The notes beneath the pieces are model-generated. The model saw only the letters and a list, made by a program, of their open reading frames with translations. It was not told the DNA's origin and searched no databases. Shown one piece after another: positions 31,951-44,900 of a DNA stretch of 64,000 nt. How positions within the stretch are numbered: position 1 is the first letter of the stretch; each line of letters begins with the position of its first letter. Source of the DNA: Fragilaria crotonensis. Its lineage: Eukaryota > Bacillariophyta > Fragilariophyceae > Fragilariales > Fragilariaceae. The position numbers were made by a program, and so were the translations under genes. The DNA is taken from positions 1 through 64,000 of the forward strand of contig JAKSYS010000285.1 of the NCBI GenBank assembly GCA_022925895.1, written 5' to 3'.

Positions 31951-32377
31951 TCACTGGAAGTACTGTTGTGCCAACTTGAGAAACGAAAACTCGGTGCATT
32001 TTCCACCAGACCATTGGATGTTTGGTTCCTTGTGAAAAATCACGTAGCCCTCATTGTGCAAATCATCAAAGAACTGAGGTGTGACTTGGCTTACGCCGTG
32101 CAATTCAATCAGTATCTGTCGAAGGTCCTGCTTCAGGAAATCCTTATAGGTCGACCACTCGCAGCCCTCGCAATCAATCTTGAAGATATCAATCCTACGA
32201 CTTTGATGTCCTAGCTTCTCCATAGTCTCTGCAAGTGTCTTAAACTCCAGATTTGCGAGCGCGCTGTCCATCTGATCTGAATACTCAGTTCTCGACAGAA
32301 TTTTGTCACTGTCGTAGCTAGACTTGATCCCCCATGCATGGTAGTTAGTCCCATTGAGTCCCGCGCCTATCATCCCT
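31951..32377 (-). pseudogene. METTL24-like methyltransferase, C-terminal part
   Basis: Carries YHAWGIKSS, then IDIFKIDCEGCEWSTYKDFL and LRQILIELHGV, FFDDLHNEGYVIFHKEPN and a C-terminal TEFSFLKL. These are the conserved second half of the METTL24/FkbM-like pattern (D-EG-EW motif). It is cut off from its start by the copia element at 32378-39776. The ATG at the beginning of this open stretch falls at the insertion junction and is probably not a real start. Confidence 0.8.
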
Positions 32378-32678
32378 ACTCGTTGTAATACAACGAAGAG
32401 AGAGACAGCTTACCGATGTAAGGGAGGATGGTCTCAAAGGGTTGCTACTCAATAGAAGCAAAGACGGTCAATAGCAAGCAATGTTACTAGTTTCCGGAAT
32501 TATGATTCTATTTTGAAGTGTGGCGCCGATTGTAAAAGAAAGGGCGGGATTCAAAAAAATGAACGTGATGATGTCATCAATAGAAATCCAAACCGTCAAG
32601 CCGTAGCAAGTAGCCCATCACAGTAACTGTAGTACAGTATGTAACCAGATGGAGCAACGCAGCTCATATACATCAACT
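32378..32678 (-). repeat. copia 3' LTR (301 bp)
   Basis: Runs from ACTCGTTGTAATACAACG to ATACATCAACT on the plus strand. It matches 39476-39776 without a visible difference. It is preceded by TCCCT (32373-32377), and a GAGAGGGAG-type purine tract lies just inside the element. Confidence 0.93.
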
Positions 32679-35600
32679 CTCCCTCTCAACCCGAGAGTCA
32701 CCATCCCATCAAAGCCATACGAAACATCTCAAAGGGAGCCTGAGCAAGCCCTTTTGTAAACGGGTCGGCTAACTGTTTGGTTGTGGGAATGGCTTCAATC
32801 TGAATGTCCAGACTTTCGACCTTGGAGCGAAACCAATGATACGGAATGCCGATGTGCTTAGTGCGTGGGCTCAGCTGAGCCATGCGAGCAAACTTCAAGC
32901 AGGCATGATTGTCCTCATAGACGGTGGACTGCTCGATATTGGAAGAGATGGATCCAGCCTTGACTTCCTCAAAGGCCTTAGAGAGAGAACGGTACGTAAT
33001 GGTAGGTGCAACTTTGAATACAGTGGTCATGATCTCCTGCAAGATCTGACGAATTGGAATCAAATCACGCATAGATTGGGACAATGCCACGTATTCTGCT
33101 TCCATCGTCGACAGCGCCACTTGAGTCTGCATCTTGGAGACCCAAAGGAGCGGACTACCGCGATACATAATGACGTACCCAGTTCGAGACTTGACTGACA
33201 TGGGATCTTGAGGATTTTCGACGGCGAACGCTCCAGCGAAGTCTGCGTCAACATAACAATCAACCCTTCTGTCATCCGTTGGTGACATGATAAGACCTTT
33301 GTCCTGAGTTGCTTTGAGATAGCGCAGAATCCGTTTCACCGCCACAGCGTGCGACTGGCGCGGTGCATGAGAAAACCGAGCCGCCTGATGCACCGAAAAT
33401 GCGATGTCCGGTCTAGTATTGGCCGCCAGATACATCAACATGCCGATCACAGTTCGGTATTGCCAAGATTCGGCAAATGGTGCACCGTCTGTATCACTTC
33501 CGACTGGCGAGTTACCAGTTGGGGTGGACACGCCGTGACAGTCGGACATGCTTGCCGTGGTGAGTACCTTCGAGATCAGTCCGGTTTGAAGTAACGAAAA
33601 CGTACGCTTGCCGGTCTTGGTGATCTGGATACCGAGAAAAGCGCCAACTTCGCCTTCGTTGCGGAGTTGGAACGAATGTCGTTGCTCGGTGTCACTAACT
33701 CCTAAGGCACGAATTTCTTCTTCAAGAATGGATGAGTCAGCCCCGGCAAATATCGTGTCGTCCACGTATACAACGCAAAGAATACCATCCTTCATGAACA
33801 GGCAGGGATCGTTCTGAGATTGAGTATAGCCACGTTCCAATAAGCCATCTCGAAGTTTTTCAAAGAACGTACGGGGCGCCTGTCGGAGGCCATATAAACT
33901 CTTGATGAGCTTCAACACGACGTTAGAACGAGACTTGGGAGCGAACATCTTCGGGAACTCCAAGTAAACTTCTTCATTCAAATTTGCCTGTGCGAAAGCA
34001 TTTGTGTAATCCACCTGCCGCGTCGCCCATCCTTCAGTCAGAACGGTGCTAAGCAGAAGTCGAATAGTGGACCATTGGACAACTGGAGCGTAGGTGTCGA
34101 AGAAATCAACTCCCTCTTTTTGCAAGTCCCCGCGGGCGCAGAAACGAGCTTTGAAGCGATACGGAGTTCCATCGGGAAGGCGCTTCAACTTAAACGCCCA
34201 GGTGCTCTTCAAAACGTTGATTTTAGCCGTTCGCGGAACCATCGTCCAGGTACGTTGCTGGACCAACGTCTCAACCTCCAGCTGCATCGCTCTGATCCAT
34301 TCTTCAGCATGCTCGCCATTCACAGCTTGATGGAAAGTGGGCATGTCGGGGTCAGATCCAGGGGTCTTGGCGGCGTATGCACGCGGATCAACAACGTTTT
34401 CAATCCCCGTATCGCAGCACGTCGAAATCTCGGCGAGATACGAGAGATGAGTCGTGTAGGAATCGCATTGTGCGATACGATCAAAAGACGTAAGATAGGC
34501 TTCGTCAATATACTTTGTTGATTGAAATGTTCCTTTCGTAGCACGAGTAGAGCGACGAAGACTCTGATCAACCGTGGAGTCAGATGTAACGACGTCAGGT
34601 CCCATCACAGGACCAGAACAGACGCCCGAGATAGGTTCGGAAGCGACAGAGACAAACTTAGGTAGAGTTTGCTGCTGAGTAGCAGTAGTAGGGGCGATGG
34701 GTGGAACATCTCCCTCTGAAGATGTGTGGCTCGGAAGCGGTGCTGAAGGAACAAGTGGACTGGTCGGTGTTGATGGCTGCGGATGTTGCAGATTACGCAC
34801 ACGATCTTGACGTTGGAGGTCGCGGTACTTGACTTCGCGTTCGGCATCGGTGAGCCAATCGTCATGAAGGTGAACAGGAGTGTCCGGCGCGGTATCGGTA
34901 GGCACATAAAGAGAGTTGTCCAAACATAGGTCATCCCAATCGGAGGGAGGGTCGTCATCACTGCCAATAGATGTAACAGTCGAGTACCGGTCATCAAACA
35001 CCACATGATACTGTGGAGTGATACTCCCAGTGGCAAGGTTAAGGATCAACGGAACTTCACTTGAATGAATAGTGCTGAGACCCACGAAGACACCCCTGCG
35101 AGATCGGGGTTCCCATCGAGGTAGCTTTTTGCCGGCCTGCAACGATGGATCCAAAACATATACAGGACATCCCCATGTATGAAGGTCACGTAGGCGATGA
35201 CGTGGAACCGTACTTCCAGTAAACAAATCCGCAGGACACAGATTTTGTGCATTTGGCGTGTTATTATATACGTAGACAGCGTACGAGACCGCCATTGGCC
35301 ACAGAGAACTATCAACACCGTTTTTCCAGTGAGCCGCAGAATGAAGCAGCATGGCACGGGCCATATTCGATACAGTGCGAATTGATCGCTCCGCTATTCC
35401 GTTCTGATGATGAGCGTTCGTGCCACAGTAGTGAATCTGCTGGCCGTGCTCCCGAATGTGCTGAACAAATGAGTTTGCCTTGAAAGCGCCACTGTCAGTC
35501 AAATATGACTGTGTCACTACACCATGTTCGAAAGCCATATTTTCAAAACTCTGTTTGGCGCGGATCGTCTCGACGGCGGAGAACCCCAACTGATGTTCCA

Positions 35601-38600
35601 CATGTAAATACCCTGTCCCATGATCCACAAAAATGCAGCCTCCTTTGTATTTATCTGACGATGGCTTTCCATACGAATCGCGGGTGCGACCGAGAAGTCG
35701 AGATTCGAAGTGATCGACCGAAACGCGGGTGCCGGGTCCGAGGTGTTCTGCGCGGAGTGAACCGTCACGCTCTTCGTTGACTTGAGTTCGTTTTCCGTGA
35801 GTGGTACGGCGATAAGCTTTGGCATATTGACAAATCTCGCAGCGAAAATCGGTCAAGTCACATTTTGATGCCGCTGCAAATTTGACTGAGACGAAAGGAA
35901 ACTGACGGAGAATGCGTTGCACAGCTGGGAAATTCAAATGTCCGAACCGACTATGCCAATTCATGAGAAGACGATGTCCGGCCGTAACGTTCTGATTCGT
36001 GTCATCAAACAATGTGAGGTTTGCTTGTGGATCAATCGAGGGCGGTACATCGTCACCGACTCTGGCGTATCCAATTGGAAGGTGATTCCGGCTGTCATAC
36101 TCGACAATCAACTGATGACCTCCATCAAAGTGCAATGTAAACGTGTCTTCATCTCCTTCAAACTTGCCAGTAACACCCTTGCTCTTGTTGAATAGCCGTT
36201 GGGGACTGATCAGACGAACCTTGGCTTCGGGAACAAAATAGCATTGCGACCTGATCTTCATCTCGCTACCGTCGGGATTTCGAAAGGTCCAACTGACTGG
36301 TCCGACTCCTTCAATTCTCAGTCCTTGTGCCATGCCCCCAAGGCGCAAATCTCCCTCTGGAATCGTGAGAGGTCCGTCAAAATCCTCCTTGTCGTAAGTG
36401 ATTCCGAGGATGCGCCTGTATCAAAAATCACAGGCTTGCGTGTCTCTCCTCCTATGCTCATAAACGCGTGAGGGTCAGCTGCCAGCATCTGAAATGCTGC
36501 ACTTGAGAGACCTTGATGAAGCACAGTTGGTCCGTTGAGTCCCTGTTGGCTATCGAGTAGAAGTTCCGCTGTCACAGACTGAGTGATGCAGTTGATCGTT
36601 GTTGGATTGTGGGTCAGTTCGTGCACAGCGAACGGATCAAATTTTGCGACATCCGTGCCTTGCTCTTCTGTTTCCATAGCATCAAAGAAGTGCTCGCCAG
36701 TTTCCTTTGGTTCCTGTTCGTAGGAATCAAAGAATTCTTCCGAATCAACGTCGATGGTGGGTTCAAGAACCGGTGGGTTCCTGGCCTCCAAGATCTGGCT
36801 GATCAAACGATACTGCCAAGCCTGATATTGTAGAAATGTTCCTGGATTGAGAACAACGAGTTCCTCAAGGCGTTCAATACGCTCATATGACGCCTGTCCG
36901 CAGGTAACGGCATGGTCGATGAACGACATCGGGCTCTGAATCGGGAACGGTGGGACATTCCCGCGAAATGCATCCAGTCCAAGCATCAAGCAGCTCGTCA
37001 GGAGCATCCACGCCTTGGGATAGGCTGGAACAGTAATAGGGCTGCGACGACGGCGAATACGACGTAATAATGGTGGCGGAGGAGCAACAAAGTGGGCGAT
37101 GGTGTCCCAAAACACAGTTGTTGCCCAGAACAAACGGTTCTTAGCCCAGCGAAAAAACCAATGTTCCGGTCGAGGACGAAACCAAATGGGAGAAATGAGC
37201 GGAGGTTCAATTGGATCAAAGAATTCGATGCCTTTGTAAACCGTAACAGGGAGTGCGACGTCCGAAGCATCATAGAAGTCATCAATCGGTGGGTGCTCGA
37301 GGTCGTAGCGAACAGCAGCAGAAAGAGTGGACCATGGATCATCGTAGGATGAATCCTCCTCGTCGTCCGCGTCGCCATCCGAACCGTCCTCACTATCGAA
37401 GGAGTTGTCATCATCGTCGTCGGTGGATGGATAATCCGCATTATCGGCGTCATTGTGATCAGCGCGATCGGGGTCGGGAAACATCGTCACGACAGTGATA
37501 TCGTCGTCATCGTCGCTGTCGGTGCAACTCACATCATCGGGAACCATTTCAACGGGCAAGTCGTTACTCCTGAGGTCAGGAAACATGGTCACAACCGTAA
37601 TGTCATCATCATCGGCACCATCATCGCAAGTCACGTCTTCGACAACCGTTTCAACGAGCAATGCGGGAACACTCTCCCTCTCGAAGACAGACGTCGCCAC
37701 CCTAGTCAAGGTAATCGTGGCATCGGCATCAGCTGGAGAGTCCACGAGAGAACAGTATAACTGAGCATGAAACATGGCAGCGGCTGAGATGGTCGTATCA
37801 TCGACAGATGCACACCACATGCCAGTAAACTCGAGTTGATCCATATCGTGAGCATCATCGGAAAGATCGACAGGACGAACGGTGACGTCGGGAGGTCCAG
37901 GGGGAATAGGATTGGGGTTCGAAACAGACGTAAGATTACTCTGCGGGGCAGTAGATGAAGTGGCAACAGGCACTTCCGGTGGGGCCGCAGAAGTGTCACC
38001 CGTGGATGCCGGATTCGCAGCCGGCATACCTCCTGGACGTCGATAATTGTCCACATGTTCTGAGTCCCAATGGCTCAACTGGTAGATGCCAATCGATTGC
38101 GTAGCGCGACACTTGCACTTCGTACAAAATTTCCACGTCTTCCCATTTGCGTCGACACGAGGAACCGTTACATCACTCGGTTTGATGTATTTCCAAGCTG
38201 CAAGGGGAGACTTCTGACGTTGTGTGCCAGCGCCGCTAGCTGTTGAACCCGTGCCGTCCGCTGGCGCTGGAACAGGGCAGTCTTTCACCAGATGATCGCC
38301 TTGGCAACGGTAACACTTGCGCCCGTTGAGTGATGCAGGGCCCGTTCCGGAAGATCCACCGGTGGATACGGAGGAGTTGTTGCTTTGGGGCAGCGAGGCT
38401 GCCAATGCTGGCCAGCGCTGCTGACTCAATAGCATGCCATGCGACGCTTGGATGGTAGCGATGAGGGCCAGAGGTCCATACTTCTTATGGTTCGCATCCT
38501 TGACAAACAGACGAGGATCCGTGAGTTCGTACTCGGACTCGAGAGTCATGACTTCGTCGAGGAGGGCAAAGATTTTTCGATTGAAAATCTCACTGGACGT

Positions 38601-39475
38601 GTGCGTGAGCTTCATCAGCAATGTCGAACCGGTGTTCACTGGGACAGCGTAGGCACCGGCCATAATCTTCAGTAATCGCTGAGCCTCACCAGCGAGATCG
38701 GTGACGTTTTCTCCAGGGTAAGAATTAAGGTCCAAAGCCTCCAACTTCTTCTTGGCGCCCTCGACATCATGAAAGACGGAGGCGTTACAAGTTTCGAGTG
38801 CCATCATGAAAAGGCAAGATCCGGGAAGCGTTTCGAAATCTTCGCGATGGCTAAACCGGACTTCAATCTTCTCCTGGAAGGATTCGGAAAGAAGGATTCC
38901 ACGACTCCGCGAGACAACTGACAATCATCGCGCTCAATGCTGTCGTATGACTCATGCAACTCGTTGTCCTGCATGCGCCTCTCATGTTCTGCAATCACAA
39001 AGTCGAGCTTGAACCGATGGGCGTGTTCAAACAAGTCGACAACTTTGCCGTCCGTGTCCTTGATGTGGTAGAACGTCTGCTGACCGTGTTCGGTAACACG
39101 TTTCTTCAACAGAGTGATAAAGCGTTCTTTACCAATCTCCGATGGGCGGTCCTTTCCTGGCTCGAGCGTCCCATTGAACTTGATGCCGGTAGTAGAATCA
39201 CGGGTATCGATCAGCGTCTTCTCGATCGAAGCGATGGTCTTCTCATGGCGCCGCTGCGTCGAGAATCGGTACAAACTAGCTCCATTTCCGCCGATAGTCT
39301 CATACGAGTCATTGAGCTTGGCGCCACCGATGAACCTTCCAAACTGGGGATGAATGCCTCCACGTTTTGGAGGATCGATCACAGTTGTCATGGTGGAAGA
39401 TCAACTAAAAATGGATCACGTGATGAGTTGCTTATCTTGTTTCAATAAACAGACAGTCGTCTTGGGCTCATAACC

Positions 39476-39776
39476 ACTCGTTGTAATACAACGAAGAGAG
39501 AGACAGCTTACCGATGTAAGGGAGGATGGTCTCAAAGGGTTGCTACTCAATAGAAGCAAAGACGGTCAATAGCAAGCAATGTTACTAGTTTCCGGAATTA
39601 TGATTCTATTTTGAAGTGTGGCGCCGATTGTAAAAGAAAGGGCGGGATTCAAAAAAATGAACGTGATGATGTCATCAATAGAAATCCAAACCGTCAAGCC
39701 GTAGCAAGTAGCCCATCACAGTAACTGTAGTACAGTATGTAACCAGATGGAGCAACGCAGCTCATATACATCAACT
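39476..39776 (-). repeat. copia 5' LTR (301 bp)
   Basis: Same 301-bp sequence as 32378-32678; followed on the plus strand by TCCCT (39777-39781), the matching target duplication. Confidence 0.93.
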
Positions 39777-40308
39777 TCCCTTGCGTGTTATCGGATGGGT
39801 CAAAGACGTGAATCTCACAATTGGGTGCAATGCTTTGCAGATCCACTTCAAAATCAAAATTTCCATTGCTGCCAACGCTGTAAACCAAACAATCCGTCTT
39901 GTCCCTCAGGCGATGAGGGTCACACACCCACTTGTGCCCGTCAGAACCAACTTGACCAACGCTATTTTCCAACAGACACGAGAAATCAGGATCCCAGTTC
40001 ATTTGATAAAAAGTGGCCTCGACTGGGGTGCCTTCAGAGTTGCCGTTGGAATGATGAATCCGCCCCTTGGTGATTGCCTTGAGTGCTTGCCACTGATCCG
40101 CTCGAATGTCATCAAAGAATCCCAAGCTCTCCATCAAGGCCAATCGGAAGTCATCCTCCATCGGTGCTTCCGAGGGTTGCGAAGCCAAATACATGCTCCG
40201 TTCTCCTTGGTAAAGACTGACCAGAACAAGGAGGAGGAGGAAAAGCAGCATAGCGCGCAGTCTCATGCTGGTAGGCTTTGTTTCAGAGCGCAGATGAACC
40301 ACCACCAT
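39777..40308 (-). pseudogene. METTL24-like methyltransferase, N-terminal part (host gene split by copia)
   Basis: Starts at ATG 40308 (or 40266). A signal anchor (MRLRAMLLFLLLLVLVSLY) is followed by a lumenal region with HKWVCDPHRLRDKTDCLVYS, then VGSNGNFDFEVDLQS and CEIHVFDPSDNTQG. This is the N-terminal half of the Methyltransf_22/METTL24 pattern, a membrane-anchored SAM methyltransferase-like family of uncertain substrate. The reading frame runs into the LTR of the inserted copia element and is lost. The rest of the gene lies at 31951-32377 in a compatible phase, and the 5-bp target duplication TCCCT is shared by both parts. Together the host parts correspond to about 317 codons, with no other visible damage. 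The insertion separates them by about 7.4 kb, so the product is almost certainly lost on this allele. Confidence 0.8.
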
Positions 40309-40917
40309 GTTTGCCAAATATCATCCGGTTGAGTGTTGATCGTTGGTGATACACCTATTGAACAGTCATCCTGTTGTCTTAACTAATTGCAAAATGTAGT
40401 AGTCGTAACTCGACGTGAGAAGTGATATGCGATTTGCAGACAATCGGTAACTCAAACGCTGGCGGTGCATGACGAGAAATGATACTCTAATCGTAGAAAA
40501 TAGTACGTAGTACCGTAGGAAAATTACTGTAGGAAGGTTTCACAAATAGCAAATAGTACGTTCTGAGAAATTATATGCTACAGTCAATTCGGCAGTCGAG
40601 GGTATGAAAGACAAACTCGTCGAACGTGTCAAATGGCATTGGCAACTTTGACATCAAATGGCATTTGACATTTCAGCTCGTTTGTAGCGTAGTTCGTACA
40701 AAATTAGTTAAAGACCGGACAGTTCAGCGTATCGTGTTTCTCATTCAGTGGATGACCTCAGTGGCACAGTACAACGATGGCATCGCGGTCCAGTGCAGCT
40801 TAGGTTTCAATTCTCCCTTTCATCCATAAATGCAGAAACAGATCACAAAACATCAGTTAAAATAAATACAAGTCAAACAAGGGTTACAGTTTGAACAAGA
40901 GACACAAGGGTTTGGGT
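40309..40917. other. spacer
   Basis: About 600 bp upstream of the METTL24-like gene, presumably holding its promoter. No gene; scattered TAGTACGTAGTAC-like words near 40500. Confidence 0.45.
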
Positions 40918-41530
40918 GGCCGTTACCATCCTTGAACAAGTTTGCGGTTGCGTTCAAAACTCTCACAATTTAGTCCTTCGTAAGAAAATCTGCCCACTGC
41001 ACCTGAGTGCTGCCGACCTTCACGATGGCGACCATGCCATTGCGCACGTGCTGCCAGAAGAAGTGCCACTTCACCTGGAAGTACTTTGTGCGGTTCGTGA
41101 TGCGCTGGTTTACAGCAAGGAGAAGGGTGCCATAGTTGTCCTCGAAGACTTGACACTTGATCATCGACGTGAACGTGCGAGGAAGTTTGATGCCGGAGGC
41201 GATTTCCTGAAGCATGGAACGGAGGGACAAGAGTGCGCATCGTAGAGCTGAGAGCGGAGTATTCAGCCTCAAGTGTGGACAACGAGATCTCACTTTGGAG
41301 GTGAGACTTCCACAAAATGGGGCATCCATCAATCAAGAGTGATGATGTACCCAGTTCCAGACTTCGCGGAGGTCAGAGAATGATCGGGATCACGGCCATG
41401 GAGGCCTGCGAAGTTGGCGTCGATGTATCAGTCGAGGTTCAGGGTGCCAGTGGGTTTGATGATCATACCCATGTCCATCAGAAGACGGCGGGTTCTTGTC
41501 ACGTCCAGTCTACAATTTTGTAAAATTTTG
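40918..41530 (-). mobile_element. Ty1/copia fragment (3' pol end)
   Basis: Minus-strand frames carry the copia RNase H terminus: WKSHLQSEISLSTLEAEYSA, then CQVFEDNYGTLLLA, TKYFQVKWHFFWQHV and TQVQWADFLTKD. Only the last part of pol is present; gag, integrase and most of RT are missing and no LTR pair is visible. It is broken in several places and older than the element at 32-40 kb. Confidence 0.8.
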
Positions 41531-41947
41531 TTACAATTTTTTTTATTCAGATGCATCAGGGCCACTCCCGTTGCCCAGCCCATATGGTCCCTGACGAGGA
41601 TATTGGTGATCCGGAGGCGAGAGATGGGTGGCAAAAAGGGTATCCGGCAGGTCAGGAGAGGGTCAGGAGAGGGAGACTGCAGTGGTCGGGAGTGGTAGGA
41701 GGTAGGTTAGTTTGGTTTGGTTTGGTTTGGCAGAGTTTGGCTCTGTGGAGGCATTGACTTGGCGGAAAGCTTGGGAGTTCCCGTGTGCGGAGCTCACGAT
41801 ACACAGGTCGCAGGCGTGACGGTTGGTGGCGCCGATGTTCCGGTGGTCAGTGTCAATTGTTTTCTCCACGTGGTGGATGATGGTGGTGCTCGCATGGTAG
41901 GAATGGATGGCCGGGCCTTGTAGTCCTGTATATCTAGTCATGTCTTC
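41531..41947. other. spacer, target region of the LINE
   Basis: G-rich sequence with short TTTGG and GGAGAGGGTCA repeats around 41650-41740. No gene recognised. It continues across the LINE insertion into 45596 onward. Confidence 0.4.
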
Positions 41948-41962
41948 TATCAATGTACCGAT
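41948..41962 (+). repeat. 15-bp target-site duplication, 5' side of LINE
   Basis: TATCAATGTACCGAT, identical to 45581-45595. Confidence 0.88.
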
Positions 41963-44900
41963 TTATGTTCCTTCAGACAAACTACGACGCAACCGCCTGT
42001 TATGACCGGATAATCCCGAATTTGGCCATGATCGCGAGCCGTAGATTTGGCGTAGCAAAAGAAGTCACCCAAGCTAACGCATCAACACTCAACAAGGCAA
42101 AGAACCATATCAGGACCGATCTTGGAATGTCCGATTCATCGTACTCTCATTCAGTTGATATGCCTATCTAGCTACGGCACGGGACAAGGTAGCGGCAACT
42201 CTCCGATGATATGGGTGTTTTTGTCCAGTTTGCTCTTCGATTGCTATGACCTTCGAGCGTCTCCGCCCAGTATTATAATCCGGACTGGACGAACCGAAGC
42301 CAAGTCTCAATGATCGGTTTCGTTGACGATAGCAACGGACAAGTGAATTTGTTCTATGACCACGAGTCACCCGAAACACTTCAAGCCTTACTGGAAAAAG
42401 CTTGCACCAATGCCATAACATGGTCCGAATTGTTACATGCAACAGGGGGAGCACTAGAGCTGACCAAATGTTTGTATCATGTCGCATTCTGGAAGTTTTC
42501 CAGTCAAGGAGCACCAGTCCTATCTAATATCTCCCGAGAGATACCTCCTTTGCACATCCTCGATCCGCTCACAGGTCAGGAGCAAGTATTAGAATATTAA
42601 CCTCCGTCGGTGGCCCAGCCAGCATAAAACATTGGGACATTATAAGAAGCCAATGGGGCTGCAAAAAATGCAATTCCGACAATTGAAAGCAAAATGCGAC
42701 GACATCACTGCGTTTCTCTGGAGTAACCATTTCACTCGCGACGAGGCATGGGCATTTTACCGCTCCTGTTATATTCCAGCTGTAGCATACCCATTGACGA
42801 GCTCGCTACTTTCACAGTCGCAGTTAAAGCATATCCAAGGCAAGGCGATGGCCATTATAACCGCAAAATGTGGCTTTAATCGGAACACAAAAACAGAAGT
42901 GTTGTACGGACCCAAGGACTTGGGAGGAGCAGACTTCTGCCATCTCATTGTTCAGCAGGGCATTTCTCAGACCATGTACTTCCTTCGGCATTGGCGATTA
43001 CAGTCTTCCACGGGTAAGCTCTTGCAGAATACGTTGGCATGGGCACAATTGTCTGTCGGTATGTCATATCCAATTTTAGAACGCACTCAAGAACCGCTTC
43101 CCCATCTGGAAGCTAAATGGATTGGGAGCCTTCGAACCTTCCTTGGCTCAAGCTCTGCATCCATTCAACTCAATGATTCGTGTGTTCCGCCACCACAAAG
43201 GGAAAACAACATATATTTGATGGACACAATAGTCCAATCTGCTCGGTTCACTCCAAACGAGATTCGGAAGTTGAATTATTGTCGTTTATACGTACAGGCC
43301 GTCACGTTATCGGATATAGCGAAGCCCAACGGTTGCGAGCTTGATCCGTGTATGTTGCATGGACAACCGTCATTAATGAGTAGTCGCACACGCTGGCACA
43401 CTGTTAACCAAGATAGACCGTCGGAAATCGAATGGAAGTTGTGGAAATCGGCAAATCGCCTCTGGAGCGATGAGGATGGATTACTCTTCCAAGCGTTGGG
43501 AGCGTGGACCCAACCCCTCTCTAAGCGAAGGTTTCAATCGTTCGCTTATGCGCATCGAGGAACCTTATATGTTCTCAACGAACACCACACTTACGCAGTA
43601 TAGCTATTGTCATTCTGGTAATTACAGATATCGGCCATCAACCTCTAAACAACCCCGAACATAGCTACACCCAGTTACCAGAGTATGCGAGTTCCTCAGA
43701 ACTCATCTCCGACACTCGGGGATATTGGAAACTCCATGGCACCCCGTCGTCGACTTTCCGACCACTGCCTATCGCCCCATCAGCATTGGCCACGTTCGAA
43801 TTATTTGTAAGTACCCTAGACCCGTGGGAAACCGGCGAACTTTTAAGTCATGTCACTTTCAACGTCGACCCCTTCACGTTATGCCTCGAGTTGACGCCAG
43901 GCTTCCGAGCTGTCAGCGATGGATCCGTGAAGCTGCAATGTCACGGATCTTTCGGATGGGTTCTCTGTACTCTCCAGGGCGAGAGATTGGCTTCTGGTAT
44001 GGGTCCAGCCCGCGGGCGATTACCAAAGTTGTACCGTGCCGAGGCATACGGTTTGCTTTCCTTCCTCCGATTCCAGCTTCGCGTAAAGGAATTCACTTTC
44101 ATGCACAAGCCCTGGATAGGAATATTGGCCACCGACAGTTAAGGTGTTCTTGATACCTTACAAGAAGGTGATCATGATCCTCAGGAACAGGAGGTCCCTG
44201 TTGATTTGGATCGTGGCGAGGTTATTTTGGACTGTCTTCGACCAGATTGGGACATCCTCGTAGAAATACAATCGGCATTCTTAAAACAAATGCCCCGCGT
44301 CGCCCTTCAGTATGTAAAAGGCCACCAGGATGACACGATTCCATATCACTCTCGACCTCTTGGGACAACAATGTGGACGCAGACACGCAAGCTGGCTTAT
44401 TCAATCGCGAATTCGGAGCATATCGAGGTCACGTTATCATGTCTCCAGCGGCAAGAGCCCATCTATGTCTTCTAGACGGAACCGTCACCAGTCGTTACTC
44501 CGAAGTGTTGCTTCATGAGGCCACCACTACACCTTTACTTGATTACATTCGCCGCAAACACGGATGGGATGCTTCCACCCTCCATTCCATTCATTGGGGT
44601 GCGCACGCATTGGCTATAAAGAAGACCATGATCCCGCATACTCATTTGGTCAAACTGCTACACCGCATGTTACCCACTCATGCGTTGGCAAACAAGTTCG
44701 ACGGCGGTACCCGTACATGTCCGCTGTGTGGTTCAAATCACAAAGACTTCGCCCACATCATTTGCTGCGATCATCCTTCCCGCGAACAATGGCGTACCGA
44801 ATTTCTCAGTGCACTGCGAGACCTCCATATTCATACTACCCATACGTCACCCAGGGTGAGCGCACTGATGTTAGACGGCCGCATGCGTTGTGGTTCACCT

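Larger units (their letters stand above)
32378..39776 (-). mobile_element. Ty1/copia LTR retrotransposon (diatom CoDi-like), young
   Basis: About 7.4 kb on the minus strand with two LTRs of 301 bp that look identical and a 5-bp target duplication TCCCT on both sides. Parts in order (sense = minus): 5' LTR, a primer-binding site complementary to the anticodon arm of an initiator-type tRNA-Met, then a gag region with a CCHC knuckle (CYRCQGDHLVKDC). Next come an acidic spacer, protease, GAG-pre-integrase with HLNFPAVQRIL, integrase, reverse transcriptase with YVDDTIF, RNase H, a purine-rich tract and the 3' LTR. The domain order is copia type. It looks nearly whole, with about two frame changes between its large open regions, some of which may be normal for the family. 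Identical LTRs imply a very recent insertion. It interrupts a host methyltransferase-like gene. Confidence 0.92.
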
